In this document: one piece after another, positions 33,177 to 41,769 of the stretch
Layout of the letters: the number at the start of each line of letters is the position of its first letter
How positions within the stretch are numbered: position 1 is the stretch's first letter
NCBI GenBank assembly: GCA_002297505.1
Contig: DBLQ01000012.1
Location: forward strand, 83,862-147,861
Direction of reading: 5' to 3'
Length of the DNA: 64,000 nucleotides
Origin: Flavobacteriales bacterium UBA720
Lineage (GTDB): Bacteria > Bacteroidota > Bacteroidia > Flavobacteriales > Weeksellaceae
Program-made: the position numbers and the translations under genes
The notes under the pieces: model-generated
Database searches by the model: none
What the model saw: only the letters and a program-made list of their open reading frames with translations
Told to the model about the DNA's origin: nothing

Positions 33177-33575
33177 ATGACTTCAAAAACTACTTACTTA
33201 GGCGACTCTAAAATTGAGTCAGTGCACGAAGCTTCCGGTGATGTTTTCTCAACCTACGTTCCTTCCAATGACTTTACCGTGCGCGAGCATTTTTCTCCCA
33301 CAGACATTTTCGCAACAGCATTGGCAGAGAGTGTGTTTGCATCATTGGTGGTTTTGGGTAAAGACAGAAACATTGATATTACAGGTGCGAGCTGCGAACT
33401 GAAAAAGACGATGTATTTTGAGCCAAGGAGAATCGGCGAAATTTTCTGCGTTTTCAAATTTCCACATTCCTACTCTCAGGAAGAGAAAGATTTCATCGAG
33501 TATCAGGCAAAAAATGCTCCGGTGTATCTCAGTCTTCATCCGGACATCAAGAAGATATTTCTTTTCGAAATATAA
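33177..33575 (+). CDS. OsmC-like protein lacking both catalytic cysteines
   Basis: A 132-residue protein with the OsmC fold order: NDFTVREHFSPTDIFATALAESVFASL (first helix, where OsmC has Cys), and NAPVYLSLHPDIKK (where OsmC has CPVS). Ser replaces the first Cys and Ala the second, so peroxide reduction by the usual mechanism is not possible. It may bind a ligand or be a divergent relative; the exact role is not known. It follows HMG-CoA lyase by 117 bp and ends in a terminator. Confidence 0.85.
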   Translation: MTSKTTYLGDSKIESVHEASGDVFSTYVPSNDFTVREHFSPTDIFATALAESVFASLVVLGKDRNIDITGASCELKKTMYFEPRRIGEIFCVFKFPHSYSQEEKDFIEYQAKNAPVYLSLHPDIKKIFLFEI

Positions 33576-33587
33576 CGATTAAACTAA

Positions 33588-33616
33588 AAAATCCTGCGCT
33601 AAGCAGGATTTCTTTT
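33588..33616. terminator. Bidirectional terminator between OsmC-like and SufT-like genes
   Basis: Perfect 8-bp stem AATCCTGC/GCAGGATT with a 5-nt loop, A run on the left and T-rich on the right (TTTCTTTT). It serves the two convergent genes. Confidence 0.8.
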
Positions 33617-33941
33617 ATAACATACCAAGCTCAAACTTGGCTTCTTCGCTCATCATTTCCTTGGTCCATGTTGGTTCGAAGGTAAGTTCTATCTTTGCCG
33701 AACGTACGCCTTCTACACCTCTTACTTTGTCTTCTACTTCTACAGGTAAAGTTTCCGCAACGGGGCAGTTTGGAGAAGTCAGTGTCATGATCACCAAAAC
33801 ATCGCCTTCATCTGAGATCTGAACATCATAAACCAATCCCAACTCGTAGATATCCACCGGAATTTCCGGGTCGAAAACCGTCTTCAGTTCCTTGATTATC
33901 TCTTCACCAATATCTGCTATCTGGTCGTCTGTATATTTCAT
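33615..33941 (-). CDS. MIP18/DUF59 family Fe-S assembly protein (SufT-like)
   Basis: A 108-residue protein of the PaaD/SufT/MIP18 family, with DPEIPVDIYELGLVYDV (about 22-38) and LTSPNCPVAETLPVEVEDKV (the conserved Cys region) as signatures. The family helps load Fe-S clusters. It follows the exonuclease gene by 2 bp, so they share a message. Confidence 0.9.
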   Translation of the reverse strand: MKYTDDQIADIGEEIIKELKTVFDPEIPVDIYELGLVYDVQISDEGDVLVIMTLTSPNCPVAETLPVEVEDKVRGVEGVRSAKIELTFEPTWTKEMMSEEAKFELGML

Positions 33942-33943
33942 TT

Positions 33944-34639
33944 TTAATCTAATCTTTTTAATAAATCTTCCTGACGCATCCGTCGGAAAACATTGGCCAA
34001 AGTTAAGACATCTTTTTCACAATAATGAATGATTCTGTCTATATCACCGTCTTTGTAGTATATATCGGCCACCATACTTCCGTCTATGTCGTCTTTAGGC
34101 GTAGGGATTCCGAAGATGTGCGCCAGCAATTCCAGAGATACATAATTTTTCCAGTCACCGAATTTCCAGAGTTCCATGGTGTCCAAATGTGGAATTTCCC
34201 AAGGCTTTTTCCCAAACATCTGAAACGGAACCGGCGGCCGAATGCCGTTAATCAAAAGCCGCCTCGCAATGTAGGGGAAATCAAATTCTTTCCCGTTATG
34301 CGCACAGAGGATCACGTTGTTCATCCTTGGTGCATTGAAAATTTCACAGAAGTTAAGCAATAAGGTCTTTTCGTTTCCGGAGAAAGTTTTGATTTTGAGC
34401 TTTCCAGAGTTGCTGTCTACCATTCCGATCGAAATGCACACAATCATTCCGAACTCGGCCATGATACCGGCGCGCTCTTCGTAAAAATCGGCGGCGACTA
34501 CATCGTCCTTGCGCTGAAATCTGGTTTTCTTGTCCCATAGGTATTGTGTCGTGTCATCAACATGATTCCAACTACCGGACTGCGGCACCGTTTCTATATC
34601 CAGGAAGAGAATGTTTTCAATAGGAATTCTATCAATCAT
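33944..34639 (-). CDS. 3'-5' exonuclease, predicted PolB-like (DnaQ superfamily)
   Basis: A 231-residue protein of the DNA_pol_B_exo2 family. The DEDD exonuclease motifs are visible: FLDIETVP (about 13-20), CAHNGKEFDFPYIARRL (about 112-128) and YCEKDVLTLANVFRRM (about 207-222), with the ExoIII Asp in ENVL-like position EKDVL. Stand-alone proofreading-type exonucleases of this kind have an unclear role in DNA repair or RNA turnover. It lies upstream of the SufT-like gene. Confidence 0.9.
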   Translation of the reverse strand: MIDRIPIENILFLDIETVPQSGSWNHVDDTTQYLWDKKTRFQRKDDVVAADFYEERAGIMAEFGMIVCISIGMVDSNSGKLKIKTFSGNEKTLLLNFCEIFNAPRMNNVILCAHNGKEFDFPYIARRLLINGIRPPVPFQMFGKKPWEIPHLDTMELWKFGDWKNYVSLELLAHIFGIPTPKDDIDGSMVADIYYKDGDIDRIIHYCEKDVLTLANVFRRMRQEDLLKRLD

Positions 34640-34664
34640 CTGTATTTATTTTCATTAAAATTAA

Positions 34665-34692
34665 TAAAAAAACCCAACATTGCTGCTGGGTT
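34665..34692 (-). terminator. Terminator of the act operon
   Basis: On the minus strand AACCCA and TGGGTT flank an imperfect inner stem, followed by a run of seven T. It lies just after actF. Confidence 0.7.
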
Positions 34693-34714
34693 ATATTTTG
34701 ATTTTCTAAAAGCC

Positions 34715-36049
34715 TTAGAAAGGATATTCGTAAATCTCGGATTCGTGATAGTACGGGTTTCCTGTTGGCATCAGTTTTAGTTTTGCAAGAGCTGTCATTA
34801 CAGTAAATGTAAACAGACCTACTACAAAAACAAATGAACCTAATACCAGAAGTGCGTTCGAAGCATTGTTCCAATAAGGACCCACAGTTCCCGGCATTAC
34901 CATATTGAAGTAATCCACTGCATGGCCAAAAATCACCAAGCAAGCCATAAAGGTTACCACTTTGTAATTTCTCTTGATGCTGCTGCTTACCAAAACCAAC
35001 AACGGTGCAAGGAAATTAACAATCAGCATTGGCAAGAACGTCGGTCTGTAGTATTCGAATCTTCCGAAGAAATAGTTCACTTCTTCCGGAACGTTGGCAT
35101 ACCAATACAGCATAAACTGACAGAACCAAAGGTATGACCACAGCATACTTGTCGCGAACAAAAATTTACCTAAGTCATGAAGGTGGTTATTGTTGAACTG
35201 AGGGTAAACACCTTTTTTCTTTAAATAAACACTGATGATGATCATTACCGCAATAGAGGTAGATAAACAGCTCACCATGGAATACCAGATGTAAAGTGTA
35301 GAATACCAGTGAGGGTCAATTGACATCAACCAATCCCAAGCCCAGGCTGCAGAAGCAAAGCCGAAGAATGCGATATAGCCGACACTCCAGCTGTAAAGAC
35401 TGGCGTAGATCTTTCTGTTGCCTTTGTTCTCATCCACTTTCTTAGAAAGACTTTTTAGTTTCCAAACGAAGAAAGATGCACCTACAACGTAGATAATTGT
35501 TCTGATCGCATAGAAAGGAATATTGAGGAATCTTTTCTTCTCGAATAAAATCACATCAAATTCTGGAGAATTTGGATCTGTTAGATTTGGATCCATCCAA
35601 TGAAATAAATGTCCCTGATGCGTGATGTTCAATAACATGATAATGACCAGTAAAGCACCACCGTAAGGAATAAAAGAAGCGATCGCCTCCATCACCCTGG
35701 TTACAATAATGGACCAACCTGCGTGCGCAGCATGCTGAATACTGTAGAAAAATAATGCACAACAGCTGATTCCAAATGCAAAAACTGCAAAAGTATGAAT
35801 GGCTGCTAATGGCTGATTATGAATCTGATGCTTGGCATGTTCCAGGTGTGCGTTGTGATCTTGTGGACCTACCAGCTCGCTGGAGTGTGATGGTGCATCA
35901 TGTCCTTTGGAATGAACAGACTCCATCCAATGGGATATTGCAGAGTCATCCAGACCGTGGTTAAGGGCATAACCGATACCGAATAAAACAATGCCCACTA
36001 CAATGAGTATGATTGAATATAATCTTAATTTAGGTGAAAAACTATACAT
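34715..36049 (-). CDS. actF: Alternative complex III subunit ActF (quinol:cytochrome c oxidoreductase)
   Basis: A 444-residue membrane protein with about 10 helices, a relative of NrfD/ActC. Segments include HQGHLFHWMDPNLTDPNSPE, SWSVGYIAFFGFASAAWAWDWLMSIDPHWYSTLY and YWYANVPEEVNYFFGRFEYY. In ACIII, ActC and ActF form the membrane quinol part. It is the last gene of the act operon, 11 bp after actE. No cytochrome oxidase genes follow, as they often do. Confidence 0.93.
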   Translation of the reverse strand: MYSFSPKLRLYSIILIVVGIVLFGIGYALNHGLDDSAISHWMESVHSKGHDAPSHSSELVGPQDHNAHLEHAKHQIHNQPLAAIHTFAVFAFGISCCALFFYSIQHAAHAGWSIIVTRVMEAIASFIPYGGALLVIIMLLNITHQGHLFHWMDPNLTDPNSPEFDVILFEKKRFLNIPFYAIRTIIYVVGASFFVWKLKSLSKKVDENKGNRKIYASLYSWSVGYIAFFGFASAAWAWDWLMSIDPHWYSTLYIWYSMVSCLSTSIAVMIIISVYLKKKGVYPQFNNNHLHDLGKFLFATSMLWSYLWFCQFMLYWYANVPEEVNYFFGRFEYYRPTFLPMLIVNFLAPLLVLVSSSIKRNYKVVTFMACLVIFGHAVDYFNMVMPGTVGPYWNNASNALLVLGSFVFVVGLFTFTVMTALAKLKLMPTGNPYYHESEIYEYPF

Positions 36050-36060
36050 TACTTCTTTTT

Positions 36061-36783
36061 TTATTTAGCATTAGTTTTATCTTCAGTTTTCGCCGGTGCA
36101 GCTGTAGTAGTTGCTGCCGGTGCTGCATCGGAAGCCGCAGGTGCAGCCGCAGCCGTTGGTGCCTTGAATGTGTTATAAACATAAAGAGCTACTCTCCATC
36201 TGTCACCAACATTAAGTTGTCCCGCGTAAGAACCCATCGCATTTCTACCATTGGTTAAAACATAGTGTACAGAACCGATGGTGATATCTCTGTCTGCATA
36301 TTTCGGGACACCCGAGTAAGCACCACTTTGCACAATTGGACCTTGGCCGTCACCATTTACACCGTGACAAGCAGAACAGGTACGCTCGTATAAAATTTTT
36401 CCTCTCGCTAAATCCTTTTCAAGATTTTCAGCTTTCAAAGGAGATACCGTGATATTTTTAGAAGCATCATAACCCGCATTATACTCATCCATATTTTTAG
36501 GAAGTGTTTCCTCGCTGATGACACCATCTTTATTCTGAGAAACCGTACCTTCCACAGGAGCAAGACCTGTTGCGCCATTATGGGCTACGAAAGCAGGAAT
36601 TTCATTCTCGTGCTTACTGTAGGCATCCTGAGCTTTCATTAACGGGTCATACGCCACAGGGAAATACATATCCGGGAAGTACACCAGTGGTGGATTATCT
36701 TTTGGTCCGCAAGAATTCAGTAAAACAGTTGTTAAACCAAAGATCGCAGTCAATTTTAATATACTATTCTTCATCTTAGGCAT
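36061..36783 (-). CDS. actE: Alternative complex III subunit ActE, monoheme cytochrome c
   Basis: A 240-residue lipoprotein (signal peptide and LLNSC lipobox at about residue 25) with one heme motif CSACH (about residue 138) in ERTCSACHGVNGDGQGP, and a Met-type axial ligand region (NAMGSYAGQL). The tail is Ala/Pro/Thr-rich. It carries electrons from the complex to soluble cytochrome or oxidase. It overlaps actD by 8 bp. Confidence 0.93.
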   Translation of the reverse strand: MPKMKNSILKLTAIFGLTTVLLNSCGPKDNPPLVYFPDMYFPVAYDPLMKAQDAYSKHENEIPAFVAHNGATGLAPVEGTVSQNKDGVISEETLPKNMDEYNAGYDASKNITVSPLKAENLEKDLARGKILYERTCSACHGVNGDGQGPIVQSGAYSGVPKYADRDITIGSVHYVLTNGRNAMGSYAGQLNVGDRWRVALYVYNTFKAPTAAAAPAASDAAPAATTTAAPAKTEDKTNAK

Positions 36784-37297
36784 CTTTAACAGTTATTTCT
36801 TCAACACCTGTATCAATCAACAGCTGCTTAATGGTTTCAACATCATCTGATACAAACTCCATCATGAATTTGTCATCCGTAGTTCTTGGATCTGGATTCT
36901 GAGGTTTCGCGCCTGGATACATTTTATTTCTTACCAGAAATGTCAATGACATCAAGTGCGCGGAACAGAATACCATCAATTCGAACATTGGATCAATGAA
37001 TGCCGGAAAGTTATGAATCCAGTCAAAAGACGGCTTACCACCGATGTTCTGTGGCCAGTCATGATTCATAATCCAGGCCGTCAGAGTAATCCCAATGGTC
37101 ACACCATAACAAGCGTAGATAAATGCTGCATCAGAGATTCTCGTTTTCTTCAAACCCAATGCCTTATCCAATCCGTGGACCGGAAAAGGCGTGTACACTT
37201 CGTTGATCTTGATTCCTTTATCGTTGAAGGCTTTGACGCCGTGCATCAAATCATCGTCGTCGCCGTAAAGTCCATATATAATCTTAGTGGTGCTCAT
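36776..37297 (-). CDS. actD: Alternative complex III subunit ActD (DUF3341)
   Basis: A 173-residue membrane protein with two helices (about 58-78 and 97-117), the DUF3341 architecture: IIYGLYGDDDDLMHGVKAF at the start, PFPVHGLDKALG, and the C-terminal DDVETIKQLLIDTG region. The start MSTTKIIYG at 37297 is preferred over an ATG nine codons upstream; it overlaps the end of actC by 14 bp. Confidence 0.9.
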   Translation of the reverse strand: MSTTKIIYGLYGDDDDLMHGVKAFNDKGIKINEVYTPFPVHGLDKALGLKKTRISDAAFIYACYGVTIGITLTAWIMNHDWPQNIGGKPSFDWIHNFPAFIDPMFELMVFCSAHLMSLTFLVRNKMYPGAKPQNPDPRTTDDKFMMEFVSDDVETIKQLLIDTGVEEITVKDA

Positions 37298-38681
37298 CTC
37301 CTTCTTTTGCTTTATAAGTTTCACCGGAAATTTTCAAAATACTCTTCAATTCGGCCTGTGCAATGACAGGGAATGTTCTAGCATACAACAGGAATAATAC
37401 AGAGAAGAATCCGATTGTTCCAAGATATACACCAACATCAATAATCGTTGGTTTAAACATTGTCCAAGATGACGGTAAATAATCTCTTGACAAGTTGATG
37501 ACGATAATATCAAAACGCTCGAACCACATACCAATGTTGATGATCAATGCAATGATGAATGTCCAGAAGATGTTAGTTCTCACTTTCTTGAACCAGAACG
37601 CTGCAGGAACTACCAGGTTACAGATAATCAACGCCCAGAATGCCCACCAGTAAGGACCTACTGCCGCTCCTGGAGAAAGATATGTAAAATCTTCGAATCT
37701 GGAACCGGAATACCATCCGATAAAATATTCAGTGGCATAGGCTACAGTTACCATACCTCCTGTTACCACAATTACGATGTTCATAATCTCGATGTGGTAC
37801 ATTGTGATGTAATCCTCCAGGTGACAAACCTTTCTTGCTACAAGCAATAATGTTTGTACCATTGCAAATCCTGAGAAGATTGCACCTGCTACGAAATAGG
37901 GTGGATAGATTGTCGAGTGCCAACCTTTGATAACCGAAGTTGCAAAGTCAAAGGATACCGTGGTGTGCACCGAGAATACAAGTGGTGTAGCCAAACCTGC
38001 CAAAACCAAAGATAGTTCTTCGAATCTTTGCCAGTGCTTTGCTTTTCCACCCCAGCCAAATGCAAGCAGTGTATAAATCTTTTTATTAAAAGGCGTTTTT
38101 GCTCTGTCTCTGATCATTGCAAAGTCAGGAATTAATCCCATAAACCAGAATACAACGGATACCGAGAAATAAGTTGAGATTGCAAATACGTCCCAAAGTA
38201 GCGGCGAGTTAAAGTTAACCCAAAGAGACCCGAATTGGTTTGGCAGTGGGAAAACCCAGTAACCTACCCATACTCTACCCATGTGAATTACCGGGAAGAT
38301 AGCTGCCTGACAAACTGCGAAGATCGTCATCGCTTCTGCAGAACGGTTTACCGACATTCTCCATCTTTGTCTAAATAATAATAGTACGGCAGAAATCAAT
38401 GTTCCGGCGTGACCGATACCTACCCACCATACGAAATTGGTAATATCCCAACCCCAGTTGATAGTTCTGTTTAGTCCCCACGCACCGATTCCGGTTCCAA
38501 TAGTGTAGGCGATACAACCAAATCCGTAAACGAACAGAATCAAGGCTGCATACAAAGATGCCCACCACAGTTTTCCTGCACGTTCTTCGATAGGTCTGGC
38601 GATATCTTCTGTGATATCGTGATAAGTCTTGTGACCAATAATTAAAGGTTCCCTTATCGGAGCTTCGTAATGTCCTGACAT
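37284..38681 (-). CDS. actC: Alternative complex III subunit ActC (NrfD/PsrC-like)
   Basis: A 465-residue polytopic protein of the NrfD family with about ten helices. Typical parts are GLNRTINWGWDITNFVWWVGIGHAGTLISAVLLLFRQRWR and HTTVSFDFATSVIKGWHSTIYPPYFVAGAIFSG. The subunit houses the quinol-binding site. It lies between actB (7 bp) and actD (overlap). Confidence 0.95.
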   Translation of the reverse strand: MSGHYEAPIREPLIIGHKTYHDITEDIARPIEERAGKLWWASLYAALILFVYGFGCIAYTIGTGIGAWGLNRTINWGWDITNFVWWVGIGHAGTLISAVLLLFRQRWRMSVNRSAEAMTIFAVCQAAIFPVIHMGRVWVGYWVFPLPNQFGSLWVNFNSPLLWDVFAISTYFSVSVVFWFMGLIPDFAMIRDRAKTPFNKKIYTLLAFGWGGKAKHWQRFEELSLVLAGLATPLVFSVHTTVSFDFATSVIKGWHSTIYPPYFVAGAIFSGFAMVQTLLLVARKVCHLEDYITMYHIEIMNIVIVVTGGMVTVAYATEYFIGWYSGSRFEDFTYLSPGAAVGPYWWAFWALIICNLVVPAAFWFKKVRTNIFWTFIIALIINIGMWFERFDIIVINLSRDYLPSSWTMFKPTIIDVGVYLGTIGFFSVLFLLYARTFPVIAQAELKSILKISGETYKAKEGDEHH

Positions 38682-38688
38682 TTTTTAC

Positions 38689-41600
38689 CTATTTATTATT
38701 TAAACTTTCTTTTCTGTTTCTGATTTTAGTATGATAGAAAACGTTTGGCTTAGTACCAATTTCTTCCAGCAATACATATTTTCTGTTGCTATTGAACAAG
38801 CTTCGAACTTCTGAATTAACATCATTCATATCACCGAATTTCAGCGAGCCTGTAGAACAAGCATTAGCACAAGCGACCTGGAATTCTCCATCCTTCACTT
38901 TTCTGCCATCTTTTTTAGCTTCAAGAATCACATTCTGTGTCAATTGGATACACATAGAACATTTTTCCATCACCCCTCTTGTTCTGGTAACAACATCCGG
39001 GTTAAGAACCATTCTTCCCAAATCATTGTTCATGTTGAAGTCGAATCTGTCGTTCAACGCATAGTTGAACCAGTTGAAACGTCTTACTTTATAAGGACAG
39101 TTGTTCGCACAATATCTTGTACCGATACATCTGTTATAAGCCATTTGGTTCTGACCTTGCTTACCATGTGAAGTTGCCGCCACAGGACAAACTGTTTCAC
39201 AAGGCGCGTGGTTACAGTGCTGACACATTACCGGCTGGAAGATAACATCAGGATTCTCCGCTGCATTTTCCAAAGCACCTTTGATTCCCAGAAGATTACT
39301 ACCATAAAGTTCAGGCACCGCCATTCCCTCTTTCAGACCTTCGTAAACTTCAACCTTTTGTTCAGTAGAATAATAACGGTCGATTCTCAACCAGTACATA
39401 TCCCTGGACATTCTCACCTCTTCCTTACCTACAACTGGAACGTTGTTCTCTGCCTGACAAGCGATAACGCAAGCGCCACATCCCGTACAAGAGTTAAGGT
39501 CAACTGAAAGATTAAAGTGAGGACCATCTGTATCATCATAAGCATCCCAAAGGTCCACTTTACCAATTGGAAGTTCACCTCCAATCGTGTGCATGGCCAA
39601 TGGTTTGTTCCACTCATCTACAGGTTTATTGATGAAATCATCCAAAGTTACTTCCTTGGCAATCTCATAACGTCCCATTAGGGTATTCTGAAGCTGCATT
39701 CCTGCAAACTCGTGTCCGTCACCTGATTTTTCGATTTTAACGTTAGTAAGAACGGTGTTGTAACCGTCGAAAAGCGGATAAGCGTTAACTCCGGTTTCTG
39801 CGACTTTACCTGAATCCTTTTTACCGTAACCCAAAGCCAATCCTAGAGAACCATCTGCCTGGCCAGGTTGGATAAATACAGGAACATCCTTCAATGTTAC
39901 CCCATTCACCGTTACGTTTACAGTATCACCATCCAGCTGCATTCTTGCATTAAGACTGTTTTCCAATCCAAGGCTTTCTGCATCTTTTGGTGAAATTGTA
40001 AGGTAATTATCCCAAGACAATCTGGAAATCGGGTCCGGAAGCTCCATCAACCAAGGGTTGTTGGCCTGTGTTCCGTCACCAATCGAAGGCTTAGTATAAA
40101 GTTGTAGTTCTAATTGTGCCGGTTTGAAAGCTGACAATTCAGCAACAGCCTGAGCAGCGTTTCCGCCAGAGTATGCCAATCCTGTTGAAAGACCTCCTGC
40201 AGTAAAACCGTTATAAAGATTTTTATTGAAAGACAATCCACCGTTCAATGTCAGTGCATTAGTCTTAAGATAATTATAGTAATTGTTCGCCGGATTATCC
40301 TTACCATTCATCCAAACCAAAAGGGATTCTTCAATCTGTCTTGATTTGTAGATTTTCTGAATAGTTGGCTGCATCAATGAATAAGCTCCGGTTTCCGGTG
40401 TGATGTCACCCCAAGATTCCAACCAGTGTGTAGAAGGGATAACCGCTTTTGACGCTTTATATAATTCATTTTTCTTGTCGATGATGGCAACAGAATAAGG
40501 TACCTTTTCAATAGCTGCTTTCAACGACTGACCTTTTGCGTGCGAATAAATTGGATTGATGTTATTCGTAATCAAAACGCCAACCTGTCCGCCATTCAAC
40601 CAGGATAAAAATTCGTTGAATCTTGCGTTGTCATATTCTTTAAGGAAATTAGCCTTCCCTGTAAATGCGTTAGACGCTAATTTTTGGTTGATTAAGTGAG
40701 CCAAAACATAAGCCGCTTTGGAACCATCCGCGAAAACCACCGCATTGCTGCCTTTGGCCTGAAGTTCTTTTACGATTTCGGAAGCTACTTTATCCGATGT
40801 TCCGCCATTCAGTCCGTTATAAACTTCTACCAAAGTTTTGAAAACGGCACTTGGCTTCAGTCTGTATCGGCTGTCGGCATTAGCACCAGTCAAGCTCATA
40901 TTAGATTCTACCTGAATATGTCTTAGCATATTTTCGCCTGGCTTTCGAGCTGCAGCGTAGGAAACTTCAAGGCTTGATGCGTTGTAATCGCCTAAGAAAT
41001 CTGCATTGAAAGAAACCACCAACTGAGATTTGCTAAGGTCATAAACCGGCAAAGCTCTCTGTCCGAATACCTCCTGAGCGGCGTCCAAAGCTGCTGCGTA
41101 AGGAATCGCATCATAAGTAATCAGTTCGGCAGAAGGATATTTAGCTTTGAAATCGCTGAACAACTTCTTGAAAGTCGGGCTTGGAAAAGAGTGAGATAAC
41201 ACTACAATCTTCTTTCCACCGTTTTGAGACTCTGCAAGACCTTTCAGAACGAAATCATCTACTTTATTGAAATCTGTCTGTTCATCGCCATTCAATGAAG
41301 GATTTTTCACCTTGTCATTATCGTAAAGCGAAAGAACGCTGGCCTGAGCTCTGGCATTGGTTTTCCCAAGATTGCCTGCTGCAGGATTCGCATCGATTCT
41401 GATAGGACGGCCTTCTCTGGTTTTTACCAAAACGCTGGCAAAATCGTAACCGTCAAAATATGAAGATGCGAAAAAGTTTGGAATTCCCGGGATGATGTCG
41501 TGTGGCTTTACCACATACGGAATTGTTTTGATCACCGGTGCCTCACAAGCTGCCAAAGTTACTGCAGCGGTAGAGAATCCCAGTAGTTTCAGGAAATCTC

Positions 41601-41748
41601 TACGAGAAGTCCCTGAATTGTTCTCAGAGTTATCTAAGAAATCTTCAACCGGAATTTCATTCTGGAACTCTTTAGCCGCCAACTTTGCATTCAAAGTCGG
41701 GTCTTTTAGTTCGTGAATACTTCTGAATTGTATTTTATTTGAAGCCAT
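38689..41748 (-). CDS. actB: Alternative complex III subunit ActB (molybdopterin-like and Fe-S fusion)
   Basis: A 1019-residue fusion. The N-terminus holds a Tat-like signal (SRRDFLKLLGFSTAAVTLAAC). The first two thirds are molybdopterin oxidoreductase-like without a bound cofactor in this family; the last third is an Fe-S protein with cysteine sets CTGCGACVIACQ, CQHCNHAPCETVCP, CIGTRYCANNCPYKVRRF and CSMCIQL. It transfers electrons from quinol to the cytochromes. The gap to actC is 7 bp. Confidence 0.96.
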   Translation of the reverse strand: MASNKIQFRSIHELKDPTLNAKLAAKEFQNEIPVEDFLDNSENNSGTSRRDFLKLLGFSTAAVTLAACEAPVIKTIPYVVKPHDIIPGIPNFFASSYFDGYDFASVLVKTREGRPIRIDANPAAGNLGKTNARAQASVLSLYDNDKVKNPSLNGDEQTDFNKVDDFVLKGLAESQNGGKKIVVLSHSFPSPTFKKLFSDFKAKYPSAELITYDAIPYAAALDAAQEVFGQRALPVYDLSKSQLVVSFNADFLGDYNASSLEVSYAAARKPGENMLRHIQVESNMSLTGANADSRYRLKPSAVFKTLVEVYNGLNGGTSDKVASEIVKELQAKGSNAVVFADGSKAAYVLAHLINQKLASNAFTGKANFLKEYDNARFNEFLSWLNGGQVGVLITNNINPIYSHAKGQSLKAAIEKVPYSVAIIDKKNELYKASKAVIPSTHWLESWGDITPETGAYSLMQPTIQKIYKSRQIEESLLVWMNGKDNPANNYYNYLKTNALTLNGGLSFNKNLYNGFTAGGLSTGLAYSGGNAAQAVAELSAFKPAQLELQLYTKPSIGDGTQANNPWLMELPDPISRLSWDNYLTISPKDAESLGLENSLNARMQLDGDTVNVTVNGVTLKDVPVFIQPGQADGSLGLALGYGKKDSGKVAETGVNAYPLFDGYNTVLTNVKIEKSGDGHEFAGMQLQNTLMGRYEIAKEVTLDDFINKPVDEWNKPLAMHTIGGELPIGKVDLWDAYDDTDGPHFNLSVDLNSCTGCGACVIACQAENNVPVVGKEEVRMSRDMYWLRIDRYYSTEQKVEVYEGLKEGMAVPELYGSNLLGIKGALENAAENPDVIFQPVMCQHCNHAPCETVCPVAATSHGKQGQNQMAYNRCIGTRYCANNCPYKVRRFNWFNYALNDRFDFNMNNDLGRMVLNPDVVTRTRGVMEKCSMCIQLTQNVILEAKKDGRKVKDGEFQVACANACSTGSLKFGDMNDVNSEVRSLFNSNRKYVLLEEIGTKPNVFYHTKIRNRKESLNNK

Positions 41749-41769
41749 TTATACTTCTAATTTTTGTTA

